Assembly: GCF_039543385.1 (NCBI RefSeq) | Contig: NZ_BAABJQ010000027.1 | Location: forward strand, 1-64,000 | Reading direction: 5' to 3' | Source: Rugosimonospora acidiphila | Lineage (GTDB): Bacteria; Actinomycetota; Actinomycetes; Mycobacteriales; Micromonosporaceae | Length of the DNA: 64,000 bases | Shown: one piece after another, positions 32,757-41,050 of the stretch | Position numbering within the stretch: position 1 is the first letter of the stretch | Layout: every line of letters starts with the position of its first letter | Program-made: the position numbers and the translations under genes | Notes under the pieces: model-generated | The model's input: the letters and a program-made list of their open reading frames with translations, nothing else | Database searches by the model: none | What the model was told of the DNA's origin: nothing

Positions 32757-33302
32757 CTACCTCGTCGGGTCCTCGCCCCGATCCAGCGCGTCCCACATCG
32801 CCACGTCAGAGCGCGATGGGCCGGTGTGTTGAGGCTCGTCCTCCGCGGGGGTGCGCGGGGCCTGCGGGCGCTCGTACCGCCCGCCCATCGCCGGCCAGGA
32901 GCGGCTGTGGAAGGTGGCCTCGAAGCCGCCGTACCCGATCCCCAGCGCGCCTATCATCGCCAGTACCGGCCAGACGACGGTGACGTGCGCGACGGTGGCC
33001 AGCCCGTAGACTCCGCCGCCCAGCACGCCCGCCCCGGCGAGCAGCAGCAGTACGCCGACCACCGACCTCGACCGGCCGCGGGTGGCCAGCAACGCGCCGG
33101 CACCGGCGAGCGCGACCAGGGCCAGCGCGGTCAGCCAGGGCACCAACGCGGAGCCGGTGTGCGGCGTGCGCACCACCGCGGCCGGCGCGGTGTGCCGGGT
33201 GATCACGACCGCCCAGGTCCGGGACGCGGCCAGCAGAGCCAGGGCCGCGCCGGCCGCACAGCCGAGTACCGCCTTGGTCAGGCCGCGCCGCTCCCCGCTC
33301 AT
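32757..33302 (-). CDS. Trp biosynthesis-associated membrane protein (TIGR02234 type)
   Basis: 181 aa, ATG 33302 overlapping the trpE stop. Four hydrophobic segments (CAAGAALALLAASRTWAVV, VPWLTALALVALAGAGALLA, VVGVLLLLAGAGVLGGGVYG and VVWPVLAMIGALGIGYGGF), a periplasmic loop between helix 1 and 2, and a conserved basic segment W-PAMGGRYERP in the tail. The place between trpE and trpC and this pattern match the TIGR02234 family. The biochemical role is unknown. It ends 3 bases before the leader ORF. Confidence 0.88.
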   Translation of the reverse strand: MSGERRGLTKAVLGCAAGAALALLAASRTWAVVITRHTAPAAVVRTPHTGSALVPWLTALALVALAGAGALLATRGRSRSVVGVLLLLAGAGVLGGGVYGLATVAHVTVVWPVLAMIGALGIGYGGFEATFHSRSWPAMGGRYERPQAPRTPAEDEPQHTGPSRSDVAMWDALDRGEDPTR

Positions 33303-34828
33303 CGCGCCGGGCGTAGCGTCTCGGCGGCCGCGATGGCGGCGAGCACGGCGGCGGCCTTGTTCCGGGTTTCCCGCTCCTCGGCGACCGGGTCCGAGTCGGC
33401 GACCACTCCCCCGCCGGCCTGGACGTACGCGACGCCGTCCCGCATCATCGCCGTCCGGATCGCGATGGCGGTGTCCAGGTCGCCACCGAAGCCGAAGTAG
33501 CCGACGATCCCGCCGTACACGCCGCGCCGGGTCGGCTCGAGTTCCTCGATGATCTCCATGGCGCGGACCTTCGGAGCCCCGGAGAGGGTACCGGCCGGGA
33601 ACGTCGCCACCAGCGCGTCGAACGCCGTACGGTCATCGGACAGCTCACCGGTCACGGTAGACACGATGTGCATCACGTGGCTGTACCGCTCGATGGTGGC
33701 GAACTCCTGCACCTGCACGCTGCCCGGCCGGCACACCCGGCCCAGGTCGTTGCGGCCGAGATCGACCAGCATCACGTGCTCGGCCCGCTCCTTGGGGTCG
33801 TTCAGCAACTCCTCGGCCAGCCGGGCGTCCTCCGCCTGGGTCTGCCCCCGCCAGCGGGTACCGGCGATCGGGTGCAGCATCGCCTGCCGGTCGGTCACCT
33901 TGAGGTGCGCCTCCGGCGACGAGCCGACCACGTCGAAGCCGTCAAACCGGACGAGGTACATGTATGGGCTCGGATTGCTCGCGCGCAGCACCCGGTAGAC
34001 GTCCAGCGGGTCGGCCTCGGTGGGCCGTTCGAACCGTTGAGATACAACGATTTGGAAACACTCGCCGTCGCGGATGGCGTCCTTGGCCATCTCGACCGAC
34101 TTGGGGTGCTGCCCCTCCGGCGTACGCGAGACCACCCGACCCACCCCAGGAAAGTCCACAGTGGACACGAGTGGCGGGGTCGGCCGGGACAGTGCCGTGG
34201 TCATCGCGTCCAGCCGGCCGATCGCGTGATGATAGGCCGCGCTGGCCCGCTCGTCGTCTACCTCGATCGGAAGCACCGCGTTGGCCACCAGCAGCGCGGA
34301 GCCGGTGAAATGGTCCAGTACCACCAGATCGGTGGCCAGCAGCATGCCCAGTTCGGGGACGCGCAGGTCGTCGGTGCCCAATTCGGGCAGCCGCTCGAAC
34401 CGGCGCACGATGTCGTAGGCGAGGTACCCGACCAGCCCACCGGTCAGCGGAGGCAGGTCCTCGCCCGTCTGCGGGGTACCCGACCCGGCCAGCGCCGCCA
34501 GCGTGCCGCGCAGCGCCTTGACCGGGTCGCCGTCGACCGGCACGCCCTCGGGCGGGGTGCCGAGCCAGTGCGCCTGGCCGTCGCGCTCGGTCAGCGTGGC
34601 GGCGCTACGGACCCCGATGAACGAGTACCGCGACCACGCGGTGCTGCCGGACGAGCCCTGCTCGGCAGACTCCAGCAGGAAGGTGCCGGGCCCGCCGGCC
34701 AGCTTCCGGTAGACACCGACCGGGGTCTCCCCGTCGGCGAGCAGCCGGCGGGTAACCGGGATCACCCGGTGCGCCCTGGCCAGCGCTCGAAATGTCCCCT
34801 CATCGGGGGTCACGACGCCGGTGGTCAC
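33299..34828 (-). CDS. trpE: Anthranilate synthase component I
   Basis: 509 aa from GTG 34828, overlapping the hisI stop. The N-terminal half holds the Trp feedback region (LLESAEQGSSGSTAWSRYSF); the C-terminal chorismate-binding domain shows FQIVVSQRFERPTEADPLDV, PIAGTRWRGQTQAED, HVMLVDLGRNDLGRVC, FPAGTLSGAPKVRAMEII and GYFGFGGDLDTAIAIRT. It makes anthranilate from chorismate together with a glutaminase (trpG), which is not in the window. The LLES motif suggests normal Trp feedback inhibition. Confidence 0.97.
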   Translation of the reverse strand: MTTGVVTPDEGTFRALARAHRVIPVTRRLLADGETPVGVYRKLAGGPGTFLLESAEQGSSGSTAWSRYSFIGVRSAATLTERDGQAHWLGTPPEGVPVDGDPVKALRGTLAALAGSGTPQTGEDLPPLTGGLVGYLAYDIVRRFERLPELGTDDLRVPELGMLLATDLVVLDHFTGSALLVANAVLPIEVDDERASAAYHHAIGRLDAMTTALSRPTPPLVSTVDFPGVGRVVSRTPEGQHPKSVEMAKDAIRDGECFQIVVSQRFERPTEADPLDVYRVLRASNPSPYMYLVRFDGFDVVGSSPEAHLKVTDRQAMLHPIAGTRWRGQTQAEDARLAEELLNDPKERAEHVMLVDLGRNDLGRVCRPGSVQVQEFATIERYSHVMHIVSTVTGELSDDRTAFDALVATFPAGTLSGAPKVRAMEIIEELEPTRRGVYGGIVGYFGFGGDLDTAIAIRTAMMRDGVAYVQAGGGVVADSDPVAEERETRNKAAAVLAAIAAAETLRPAR

Positions 34829-35178
34829 TCGTCCTTCTCCTCATAGATCACATCGGTGAAGCAGGTGCGCGTGCCGGTGTGACAGGCCGCACCGACCTGC
34901 TCCACCTTTACCAGCAACGCGTCGCCGTCACAGTCCAGCGCCACCGAGCGCACATACTGATGGTGCCCGGACGTCGAGCCCTTCACCCAGTACTCCCGGC
35001 GGCTGCGCGACCAGTACGTGGCGCGGCCCGTCGCCACGGTGCGACGCAACGCCTCCTCGTCCATCCAGGCGAGCATCAACACCTCACCGGTGTCGTGCTG
35101 CTGAACGACGGCGGCGACCAGGCCGGCCGGATCACGGCGCAGCCGGGCGGCGACTTCGGGGGCGAGTACGGGGGCCAC
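34825..35178 (-). CDS. hisI: Phosphoribosyl-AMP cyclohydrolase
   Basis: 117 aa from GTG 35178 (VAPVLAPEVAARLRRDPAGL), the usual length for the stand-alone HisI. AVVQQHDTGEVLMLAWMDEE, ATYWSRSRREYWVKGSTSGH and DCDGDALLVKVEQVGAACHT contain the Mg (Asp cluster) and Zn (Cys) ligands. It opens the adenine ring of PR-AMP in histidine synthesis. An in-frame ATG at 35229 is a weaker start. It is the first gene of the hisI-trp operon; the other his genes in view are ~26 kb away. Confidence 0.95.
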   Translation of the reverse strand: MAPVLAPEVAARLRRDPAGLVAAVVQQHDTGEVLMLAWMDEEALRRTVATGRATYWSRSRREYWVKGSTSGHHQYVRSVALDCDGDALLVKVEQVGAACHTGTRTCFTDVIYEEKDE

Positions 35179-35551
35179 AGTGCCCGATTGTTCCCTACTC
35201 TCCGGTCCCTCTGCCACGCAGTCCCGCATCCGTCGCCCAGCACACGATTTCGGCGGTGAGCTCAGTCGATTTCGGGGGCTGTGCTGCTGGACTTGCGGGG
35301 GTACCGTATGCACTGCGCCGCCACTGATTCCCGGCGATCGCACACTCCCCTGCACTTTTCGGTCTTCCTTCACCAGAGCGGACATCTGGGGCGACTCTAC
35401 CCGTCGTCGTGTGCTCCGCCGCGGCGTGATTCGGCGTACCCAAATGCGCCTTTTCGCGGGAGAGTGCGTGGCCATGCCGCGAGTCCGCGCGGAGCGAGCG
35501 GACCAGCGTCTGGCGTTCGTACCGCCAGACAGAGCGGACGGAGAACTGCCA
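35179..35551. other. Divergent region between hisI and the acidic repeat protein
   Basis: 373 bases with no gene I would defend, although the frame of the downstream protein is open through it. It must hold promoters for both directions. TTGCGG followed by TACCGT near 35295-35307 and TTGGGT-type hexamers on the other strand are weak candidates only. Confidence 0.4.
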
Positions 35552-38137
35552 ATGCAGGCAAACATCGAACGTGCCGACGACGTGCCGCCAACATCCGGTT
35601 CCGAGCCGACGGCGGCGATCCCGGCCCCCCGATCGCCAGCCGACGAGATCGCCGCGGAGCAACCGATGATCGGATTGCCGACCGGCGAACCAGCGGCTGA
35701 CTCCGCGCAAGACGATCAGGCGGCCCCCGCCGCCGAGACCGAACCGACAGCCGAGACTTTCACGGCCGAGAATTTCCACGCCGAGAGTTCCGGGGCCGAG
35801 AGTTCCGGGGCCGAGAATTTCGCGACCGAGGCCGATACCGAGCCACCGGCCGACGCCGAACCACTGGCCGACGCCGAACCACAGCGCGACGCGACCGCCG
35901 AGGCCGGGAGTGCCTCCGATACGGCACCCGATGCGGTGGCCGATGCTCCCGTAGAGCCCGAGGCATCCGGCGAACCCGAGGCGCCCGGCGAGGCCGCCGC
36001 CGAACCCGCAGCCGAGTCTCCGGAAGAGCCCGAGGCGCCCGCGACCGACGACGAGCCGGCCGCGGAATCGTCCGACGTGTTGGAGGCCGAGGCCAACCCC
36101 GACGACATGACGGCTGGGCCCGAGGCGCTCCCTGAAGCGGAAGCGCCCGCCGAGCCTGAGGCGGAAGCGCCCGCCGAGCCTGAGGCCGCCGAAGAGCCCG
36201 TCGTAGAGCCGGACGCGGAGCCCGAGGCCGCCGCCGAACCAGCCGAGGCCGCCGAGCCGGACCCCGATCCGGCCGACGACGCGCAGCCCGACGGTCCACA
36301 GGCCGAGGGCGACGCCTCCGCCGACGAGCCGCAAACCGACCCGGAGCCGGTCGACGCCGCAGAGCCGGTCGACGCCGCAGAGCCGGTCGACGCCGCAGAG
36401 CCGGTCGACGCCGCAGAGCCCACCGACGCCACGGAGCCCTCCGAGCCCCAGGCCGCCGACGCCGCCGAGTCCGCCGACGCCGCCGAGTCCGCCGACGCCG
36501 CCGAGCCCGACGCCGAGCAGGAGTCCGCCGCCGAGCAGGACGCCTCCGAGACCGCACCGGCCGCCGAGGTCGATGACGGAGCCTCGGAGCCGGCAACCGA
36601 CGCCGAACCTGCCGATGCCGAACCGACCGCCGCAACGGCCGACGTGGACGCGGAGATCACCGCCGAGCCGGGGGCCGCCACGGAACCCACCGAGGAACCA
36701 GCGGCCGAGGCCGACCCGCAGTCCGAACCCGAAGCGACCGCTGACGTTGACGCCACCGCCGAACCGGACGCCGAGGCCCAGCCCGACGAACCCCAGGCGG
36801 ACGCCGACCCCGAGCCGGCCGAGGAAGCGGCCGACGATGCGGACGCCGCCACCGAACCGGAGGCCGCCACGGAACCCACCGAGGAACCAGCGGCCGAGGC
36901 CGACCCGCGGACGGAACCGGAAGCGACCGCCGAAACCACCGAGGAACCAGAGGCCACCGCAGAGCCATCGGCCGCCGAGGAGCCGGAAGCCGCGGAACCG
37001 GAGGCCGCAGAGGAGCCGGAAGCCGAGGCCGAAACCGAGGCCGACGCGACCGACGAGACGCAGCCCGACGAGCCCGAGGCAGAGGCCGCCCCCGCCACGG
37101 CCGCCGCGGACGAGAACGAAGGCAGCGACCCAATCGACGAATCGGACGTAGAGTCCAGTCCGGCCGAGGACCCGGCGGCCGAAGAACCGCCCACCGAAGA
37201 ACCGGCGGCCGAAGCCGAGTCCGCTGAGGTCGAGACCGCCGAAGCCGAGTCCGCTGAGGTCGAGACCGCCGAAGCCGAGTCCGCCGACGAGCAGTCGGCC
37301 GGGGTCGGAGTCGAGGTCGCAGGCGAGCCGGAACTCGATGCCGGCGCGGCCACCGAGACCGAGGTTGTCGCCGAGGCCGAAGCGGGATCGAGCGACGACG
37401 CGACGGTGGCGGAGCCGGTTGCGGTGGAGCCCGAAGCCGCCGAGGAGACCGAGGGCGACCACGACACCGACGACGAGCCGGAGCCGGTCACCGCTGGTAC
37501 CGACGAGATCTCGACCGAGGACGACTCGGCCGAGGACCAACTCGCGGGCGTCGACCCGCAGGAGGTGGTCGCCGAGGCCGAAGAGATCATCGCGTCCGCC
37601 GCCGAGCCCGCTGAGCCCGCCGAGCCCGCCGAGCCGATCGCGCCCGCCACGCCGCTGCCCGCCGGGGTGGGAACCGTCGGTGACGGCCTCACCGACCAGT
37701 CCGACCCGGCGGCCGACGAGGCACCGAGCGAGGCGTTTTCGACCTTCGTGGCGGTGGAGGACGCCGGGTACGGCATCGAGGCCGAGGATGCCTCCCTCCC
37801 CGGTACCGTCCGGGAGGCCGTCGTCTACGGCGAGGTGACCCAGTTGCGCCCCGGCGACGTGGGGCAGACGACCATCGCGGTCTGGACGCCCGACGCCGCG
37901 GCCGGGTTCCGCGACCACCTCAAGGAGGTCCAGGCCCGGTTCGTCGACGAGCCCGCCGAGGCGGTGGCCGAGGCGCAGGCGCTCGTGACCGAGGCGGTAC
38001 GGGCACTGGCCGAGGCGCTCCTCGCCGAGCAGTTGGATCTCGACCCTCGCCAGCACTCCGACAACCCGGACACCGAGTCCCTGCGGATCGCGCTGCGCAG
38101 GTACCGGGACTTCCTGGAGCGGGTACTGGCGTTGTAA
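35552..38137 (+). CDS. Very long acidic Ala/Glu/Pro/Asp repeat protein with conserved C-terminal domain
   Basis: 861 aa from ATG 35552 (MQANIERADDVPPTSGSEPT), preceded by GGAG at nine bases; longer starts are possible. Residues ~40-715 are almost only Ala, Glu, Pro, Asp and Thr, e.g. VDAAEP x4, PAEPEAEAPAEPEA and EVETAEAESA x2, predicted as disordered and strongly acidic. The final ~130 residues are different: AVVYGEVTQLRPGDVGQTTI, then FRDHLKEVQARFVDEPAEAV, AQALVTEAVRALAEALLAEQ and ESLRIALRRYRDFLERVL. From memory this helical end matches a widespread actinobacterial C-terminal domain of unknown function (W-x-x-I-Q-x-x-F-V-D-x-P, RxALxxYRxFFxRLL). No signal peptide or membrane helix. Function unknown. 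Confidence 0.8.
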   Translation: MQANIERADDVPPTSGSEPTAAIPAPRSPADEIAAEQPMIGLPTGEPAADSAQDDQAAPAAETEPTAETFTAENFHAESSGAESSGAENFATEADTEPPADAEPLADAEPQRDATAEAGSASDTAPDAVADAPVEPEASGEPEAPGEAAAEPAAESPEEPEAPATDDEPAAESSDVLEAEANPDDMTAGPEALPEAEAPAEPEAEAPAEPEAAEEPVVEPDAEPEAAAEPAEAAEPDPDPADDAQPDGPQAEGDASADEPQTDPEPVDAAEPVDAAEPVDAAEPVDAAEPTDATEPSEPQAADAAESADAAESADAAEPDAEQESAAEQDASETAPAAEVDDGASEPATDAEPADAEPTAATADVDAEITAEPGAATEPTEEPAAEADPQSEPEATADVDATAEPDAEAQPDEPQADADPEPAEEAADDADAATEPEAATEPTEEPAAEADPRTEPEATAETTEEPEATAEPSAAEEPEAAEPEAAEEPEAEAETEADATDETQPDEPEAEAAPATAAADENEGSDPIDESDVESSPAEDPAAEEPPTEEPAAEAESAEVETAEAESAEVETAEAESADEQSAGVGVEVAGEPELDAGAATETEVVAEAEAGSSDDATVAEPVAVEPEAAEETEGDHDTDDEPEPVTAGTDEISTEDDSAEDQLAGVDPQEVVAEAEEIIASAAEPAEPAEPAEPIAPATPLPAGVGTVGDGLTDQSDPAADEAPSEAFSTFVAVEDAGYGIEAEDASLPGTVREAVVYGEVTQLRPGDVGQTTIAVWTPDAAAGFRDHLKEVQARFVDEPAEAVAEAQALVTEAVRALAEALLAEQLDLDPRQHSDNPDTESLRIALRRYRDFLERVLAL
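36344..36415 (+). repeat. Four perfect 18-bp repeats in the acidic gene
   Basis: GAGCCGGTCGACGCCGCA at 36344, 36362, 36380 and 36398, coding EPVDAA each time. Confidence 0.95.
36673..36908 (+). repeat. Identical 47-bp segments in the acidic gene
   Basis: 36673-36719 and 36862-36908 are identical and in the same frame, coding AATEPTEEPAAEADP. Such long perfect matches imply recent duplication within the gene. Confidence 0.9.
37208..37284 (+). repeat. 30-bp tandem repeat, 2.6 copies
   Basis: Units at 37208-37237 and 37238-37267 are identical, with a partial third to 37284; each codes AEAESAEVET. Confidence 0.9.
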
Positions 38138-38151
38138 GCGGAGGGTACGAG

Positions 38152-38182
38152 CGCGGCCGGGGAGTTCACGTCCCCGGCCGCG
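38152..38182. terminator. Bidirectional hairpin terminator
   Basis: CGCGGCCGGGGA (38152-38163), loop of seven, TCCCCGGCCGCG (38171-38182): a perfect 12-bp stem followed by TTGGTCGTTT. It sits between the convergent acidic-protein and antitoxin-like genes. Confidence 0.8.
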
Positions 38183-38198
38183 TTGGTCGTTTCAGCCG

Positions 38199-38507
38199 TC
38201 AGGCCGCCCTGCTGTGGCTGGCCAGCGCCGCCAGTGCCCGCCGGACGTCGGCCAGTGGCACGGTCGCGGTGTCATCCAACTCCGCCAGGCCCGCCTCGAT
38301 GAAATCCCGCATCAGCGTGGTGATCGGCACGTGGCGGGTCGCCGCCGCCACCTGCAATCGCTCGTACGTCTCCAGCGGCAGGCGGAGCGATCGGCTGACC
38401 ATTGGCGTGGCGGTGTCCGGTGTGGACAGTGACGCGTCGGCACCATTGGCGAGCACGTCGCTGAGGCTGCCACCGATCGCCTCATTGATTTCTTTGTCTC
38501 GCTTCAT
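38199..38507 (-). CDS. Ribbon-helix-helix protein, probable antitoxin
   Basis: 102 aa from ATG 38507, overlapping the upstream gene stop by four bases. The middle MVSRSLRLPLETYERLQVAA, then ATRHVPITTLMRDFIEAGL, is a ribbon-helix-helix DNA-binding unit (strand R-S-L-R-L-P, two helices). The N-terminal ~35 residues are polar and could bind the partner. The two-gene layout with a small basic-fold partner upstream (38504-38806) resembles a type II toxin-antitoxin pair in BrnTA order (toxin first). No experimental family match was made. Confidence 0.72.
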   Translation of the reverse strand: MKRDKEINEAIGGSLSDVLANGADASLSTPDTATPMVSRSLRLPLETYERLQVAAATRHVPITTLMRDFIEAGLAELDDTATVPLADVRRALAALASHSRAA

Positions 38508-38806
38508 GACTGACTACCCCCTGCGGCCAACTTCTCGAACATGGCCACCTCGTCCGGCCACATGTGCCGCGCCGCGATGATGTCCCAATCGTTGTCGTCG
38601 CGGTCGGACTCCGCGAGGAACACCACCACATACCCGCCGTCGGTCTGCGCGAACACGAGCTTGACGTCGGTCTCGTCCAACTCGTCGCCGAGATGGCGGA
38701 TGACCCGGCGCAGCGCGGTCAACGCGGACCACGCGTGCGTCGGGCTCACCCCGTAGACCGCGAGGTTGTGCAGGCCGTCGGTCGTGAAGCTGTAGCGCTC
38801 CTCCAC
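38504..38806 (-). CDS. Putative BrnT-like toxin
   Basis: 100 aa from GTG 38806. The pattern YGVSPTHAW...LVFAQTDGGYVVVFLAES...WDIIAARHMWPDEVAMFEK resembles BrnT/DUF4258 proteins: a first helix, a two-strand 'GRT..GRxLxVV' region and the 'W-I-ITARDM-E' end, but the similarity is by eye only. BrnT is a RelE-fold ribonuclease. The overlap with an RHH gene supports the reading. The same pattern could also be a non-toxic relative; start choice is weak because no good ribosome site is seen. Confidence 0.55.
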   Translation of the reverse strand: MEERYSFTTDGLHNLAVYGVSPTHAWSALTALRRVIRHLGDELDETDVKLVFAQTDGGYVVVFLAESDRDDNDWDIIAARHMWPDEVAMFEKLAAGGSQS

Positions 38807-38845
38807 CTCACCAACGTACCACGCGCGTGGTGCGTTACCGGTCGG

Positions 38846-39841
38846 CTACTGGTTGACGAACTGCAGGGAGGCGTCGGAGTACCGCGCCCCGGCGACCCCG
38901 GTGGCCGCCGATTCGATCGACTCGAACTGCTCCGGGGTGAGCGTGATCTCGGAGGCAGCCGTGTTCTCCTCGAGGTATTTCACCCGCTTGGTGCCCGGGA
39001 TCGGGATCACCAGTTCGTCCCGGGCCAGCAGCCAGGCGAGCGCCGCCTGAGCCGGCGTGGCGCTCAGCGTCGCGGCCACTCGGCGCACCGCCTCGACGAG
39101 CTTGAGGTTTTTGTCCAAATTTTCGCCCTGGAAGCGCGGCACCCCGCCACGGAAGTCACCCTGCCGGCCCACCTGGTCGGCGGTGACGGTACCGGTGAGC
39201 AGCCCCCGCCCGACCGGCGAGTACGCCACCACGGCGATCCCCAGCTCGCGGCAGGTGTCCAGCAGCTCGTCCTCGATCTCCCGGCTGAACAGGGAGTACT
39301 CGACCTGGAGCGCGGCGATCGGGTGCACCGCGTGAGCGGCGCGCAGGGTCTGCGCGTTCACCTCCGACAAGCCCAGGTGCCGCACCTTGCCGGCCGCCAC
39401 CAGTCCGGCCATCGCCCCGACGGTGTCCTCGATCGGCACGTCCGGGTTGCGCCGGTGGGCGTAGTACAGGTCGATCGTGTCGAAGCCGAGCCGGCTCAGG
39501 GACGCGTCGCAGGCCTCCCGCACGTACTCCGGCGAGGTGTCGATGAAGGTGTCGGGTGCGTCGGAACGCGGCCCACCGGTGGGCGAGCGGAAACCGAACT
39601 TGGTGGCCAGGAAGAACTCGTCGCGCCGCCCGCCCAGGGTCCGGCCGATCAGCTGCTCGTTGTGGCCGGCGCCGTACATGTCGGCGGTGTCGAGGAACGT
39701 GACGCCGAGGTCGAGGGCCCGGTGCAAGGTCCGGGCGGACTCCTCGTCGTCGCGCTCGCCGTAGGCGAAGCTCATGCCCATGCAGCCGAGACCGATCTCG
39801 GATACCTCCGGGCCGCCCCTGCCCAAACGCCGTTGCTTCAT
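38846..39841 (-). CDS. Aldo/keto reductase
   Basis: 331 aa from ATG 39841. Catalytic tetrad by position: Asp51 and Tyr56 (FLDTADMYGAG), Lys81 (FLATKFGF), His129 (DLYYAHRRNPD). VAYSPVGRGLLTG and IPIPGTKRVKYLEENTAA (NADPH 2'-phosphate pocket) are those of the AKR13-like group. It reduces aldehydes or ketones with NADPH. Its start overlaps the stop of the MerR gene (39838-40212), so the regulator is first in the pair. Confidence 0.93.
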   Translation of the reverse strand: MKQRRLGRGGPEVSEIGLGCMGMSFAYGERDDEESARTLHRALDLGVTFLDTADMYGAGHNEQLIGRTLGGRRDEFFLATKFGFRSPTGGPRSDAPDTFIDTSPEYVREACDASLSRLGFDTIDLYYAHRRNPDVPIEDTVGAMAGLVAAGKVRHLGLSEVNAQTLRAAHAVHPIAALQVEYSLFSREIEDELLDTCRELGIAVVAYSPVGRGLLTGTVTADQVGRQGDFRGGVPRFQGENLDKNLKLVEAVRRVAATLSATPAQAALAWLLARDELVIPIPGTKRVKYLEENTAASEITLTPEQFESIESAATGVAGARYSDASLQFVNQ

Positions 39842-40212
39842 AGTTGCTCTTGCTCCATCTGCCGGTAAATCTCGATCTTGACGTTGATCGCTTCCAGGTC
39901 GCGTTGCAGGTCGACGATGCGCTCCAGTACGTGCGCCTTGTGCTCCTCGAACAGGCGCAGCCGCTCGCTCACCGTCTGCGGCCCGAGCCGGGCCAACTCC
40001 GCGTACCTGCGCATGTCCCGCACGGACATCCCCGTGGTGCGCAGCCTGGTCAGCAACATTAACCAGTCCAGGTCATCGCTCTCGTAGCGGCGCCGGCCGG
40101 CCCCGTCCCGGCTCACCGGCTCGACCAGGCCCTCCTGCTCGTACCAGCGCAGGGTGTGCGCGGAGAGTCCCACTTTGGCCGCCGCCTCACCCACCGTCAG
40201 CCCGCGATCCAT
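39838..40212 (-). CDS. MerR family transcriptional regulator
   Basis: 124 aa from ATG 40212, with GGGGGAGG ten bases upstream. LTVGEAAAKVGLSAHTLRWY starts the winged helix-turn-helix; YESDDLDWLMLLTRLRTTGM continues the wing and the C-terminal ~45 residues form a coiled coil for dimerisation. No Cys is present in the effector end, so it is not a metal sensor of the MerR/CueR kind. It controls the coupled aldo/keto reductase, probably in response to an aldehyde or drug. Confidence 0.93.
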   Translation of the reverse strand: MDRGLTVGEAAAKVGLSAHTLRWYEQEGLVEPVSRDGAGRRRYESDDLDWLMLLTRLRTTGMSVRDMRRYAELARLGPQTVSERLRLFEEHKAHVLERIVDLQRDLEAINVKIEIYRQMEQEQL

Positions 40213-40228
40213 GTCAACCAGCCTCCCC

Positions 40229-40250
40229 CTTCGAGTGGACTCAAAGTCAA
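40229..40250. promoter_or_regulatory. MerR-type operator upstream of merR/akr
   Basis: CTTCGAGTGGACTCAAAG (40229-40246) is an 18-base dyad with one mismatched pair; on the minus strand it follows TTGACT (40250-40245), a possible -35. The dyad covering the spacer is the usual MerR arrangement; no clear -10 is seen. Confidence 0.5.
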
Positions 40251-40271
40251 GCCAACCACGATTGCCCCAAC

Positions 40272-40317
40272 CCAAGATTTCATCTAGCGTTGATTTCAAC
40301 GGCTGATGAAATCTTGG
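40272..40317. promoter_or_regulatory. Nested palindromes upstream of an ABC-2 operon
   Basis: CCAAGATTTCATC (40272-40284) and GATGAAATCTTGG (40305-40317) are perfect inverted repeats with a 20-base spacer. Inside is GTTGA-tt-TCAAC (40289-40300). The right arm touches the ribosome site GGAGGG (40316-40321) of the ABC gene. The size and symmetry fit a TetR operator, and a TetR gene closes the operon. Confidence 0.75.
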
Positions 40318-40324
40318 AGGGACC

Positions 40325-41050
40325 ATGGCGCACGCGGTGGAGGTCCGGGACCTCGTCGTGATCCGGGGGAAAAGGACCGTGCTGCACGGCATCAGCACGG
40401 CGGTGCGAGAGGGTTGCGTGACGGGCCTGCTCGGCCCCAGCGGCAGCGGCAAGACCACCCTGATGCGCGCGATCGTGGGCGTGCAGCGAGTACGGTCGGG
40501 CCGGATCGAGGTGCTGGGACGGCCGGCGGGCAGCCCGACGCTGCGCCGAGAGATCGGTTACGTCACACAGGCGCCCAGCGTCTATCCGGACCTGACCGTG
40601 CGGGAGAACGCTCGCTACTTCGCCAGCCTCTACCCGGGCGTCACCGGCCGAGACGCCGATCGGGCCATCCGTGACGTGGGGCTGGAGCGCGCGGCCGGGC
40701 AGCTGGTCCGCACGCTGTCCGGCGGGCAGCACAGCCGCGCCTCCCTGGCCTGCGCGCTGCTCGGCGACCCGAGGCTGCTGATCCTGGACGAGCCCACCGT
40801 CGGGCAGGACCCGGTGCTGCGCGACGAGCTGTGGCAGCGGTTCCACGCTCTGGCCGCGGCCGGCACCACGCTGGTCGTGTCCAGCCACGTCATGGACGAG
40901 GCGGGCCGCTGCGACCGGCTGGTGCTGATCAGGGAGGGCCGGGTGATCGCCGACGACACCCCAGCGGCGGTGAGGGCCGGCGCCGGCACGGACGACCTGG
41001 AGACGGCGTTCCTGCGGTTGATCCGGCAGCGCGAGGAGGTGTCGGCGTGA
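40325..41050 (+). CDS. ABC-2 transporter ATP-binding protein
   Basis: 241 aa from ATG 40325. Walker A GPSGSGKTT, Q-loop YVTQAPSVYPDLTVREN, signature LSGGQHSRASLACALLGDP, Walker B LLILDEPTVGQDP and the switch His in VSSHVMDEAGRC. It pairs with the permease at 41050. The likely job is export of a drug, lipid or similar compound across the membrane. The whole operon ends with a TetR gene and starts with a large palindrome. Confidence 0.92.
   Translation: MAHAVEVRDLVVIRGKRTVLHGISTAVREGCVTGLLGPSGSGKTTLMRAIVGVQRVRSGRIEVLGRPAGSPTLRREIGYVTQAPSVYPDLTVRENARYFASLYPGVTGRDADRAIRDVGLERAAGQLVRTLSGGQHSRASLACALLGDPRLLILDEPTVGQDPVLRDELWQRFHALAAAGTTLVVSSHVMDEAGRCDRLVLIREGRVIADDTPAAVRAGAGTDDLETAFLRLIRQREEVSA

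Noticed and set aside
32617..32757. Classical trp attenuator or T-box
   Set aside because: Only one Trp codon, a single hairpin without a U-tract, and no T-box core. Kept only as a weak alternative.
35195..38056. A ~950-codon open frame antisense to the acidic repeat gene, Gly/Arg/Leu-rich
   Set aside because: It is the mirror of GAG/GCC-rich repeats; there is no ribosome site or family motif. The plus strand has a sensible start and a conserved C-terminal domain.
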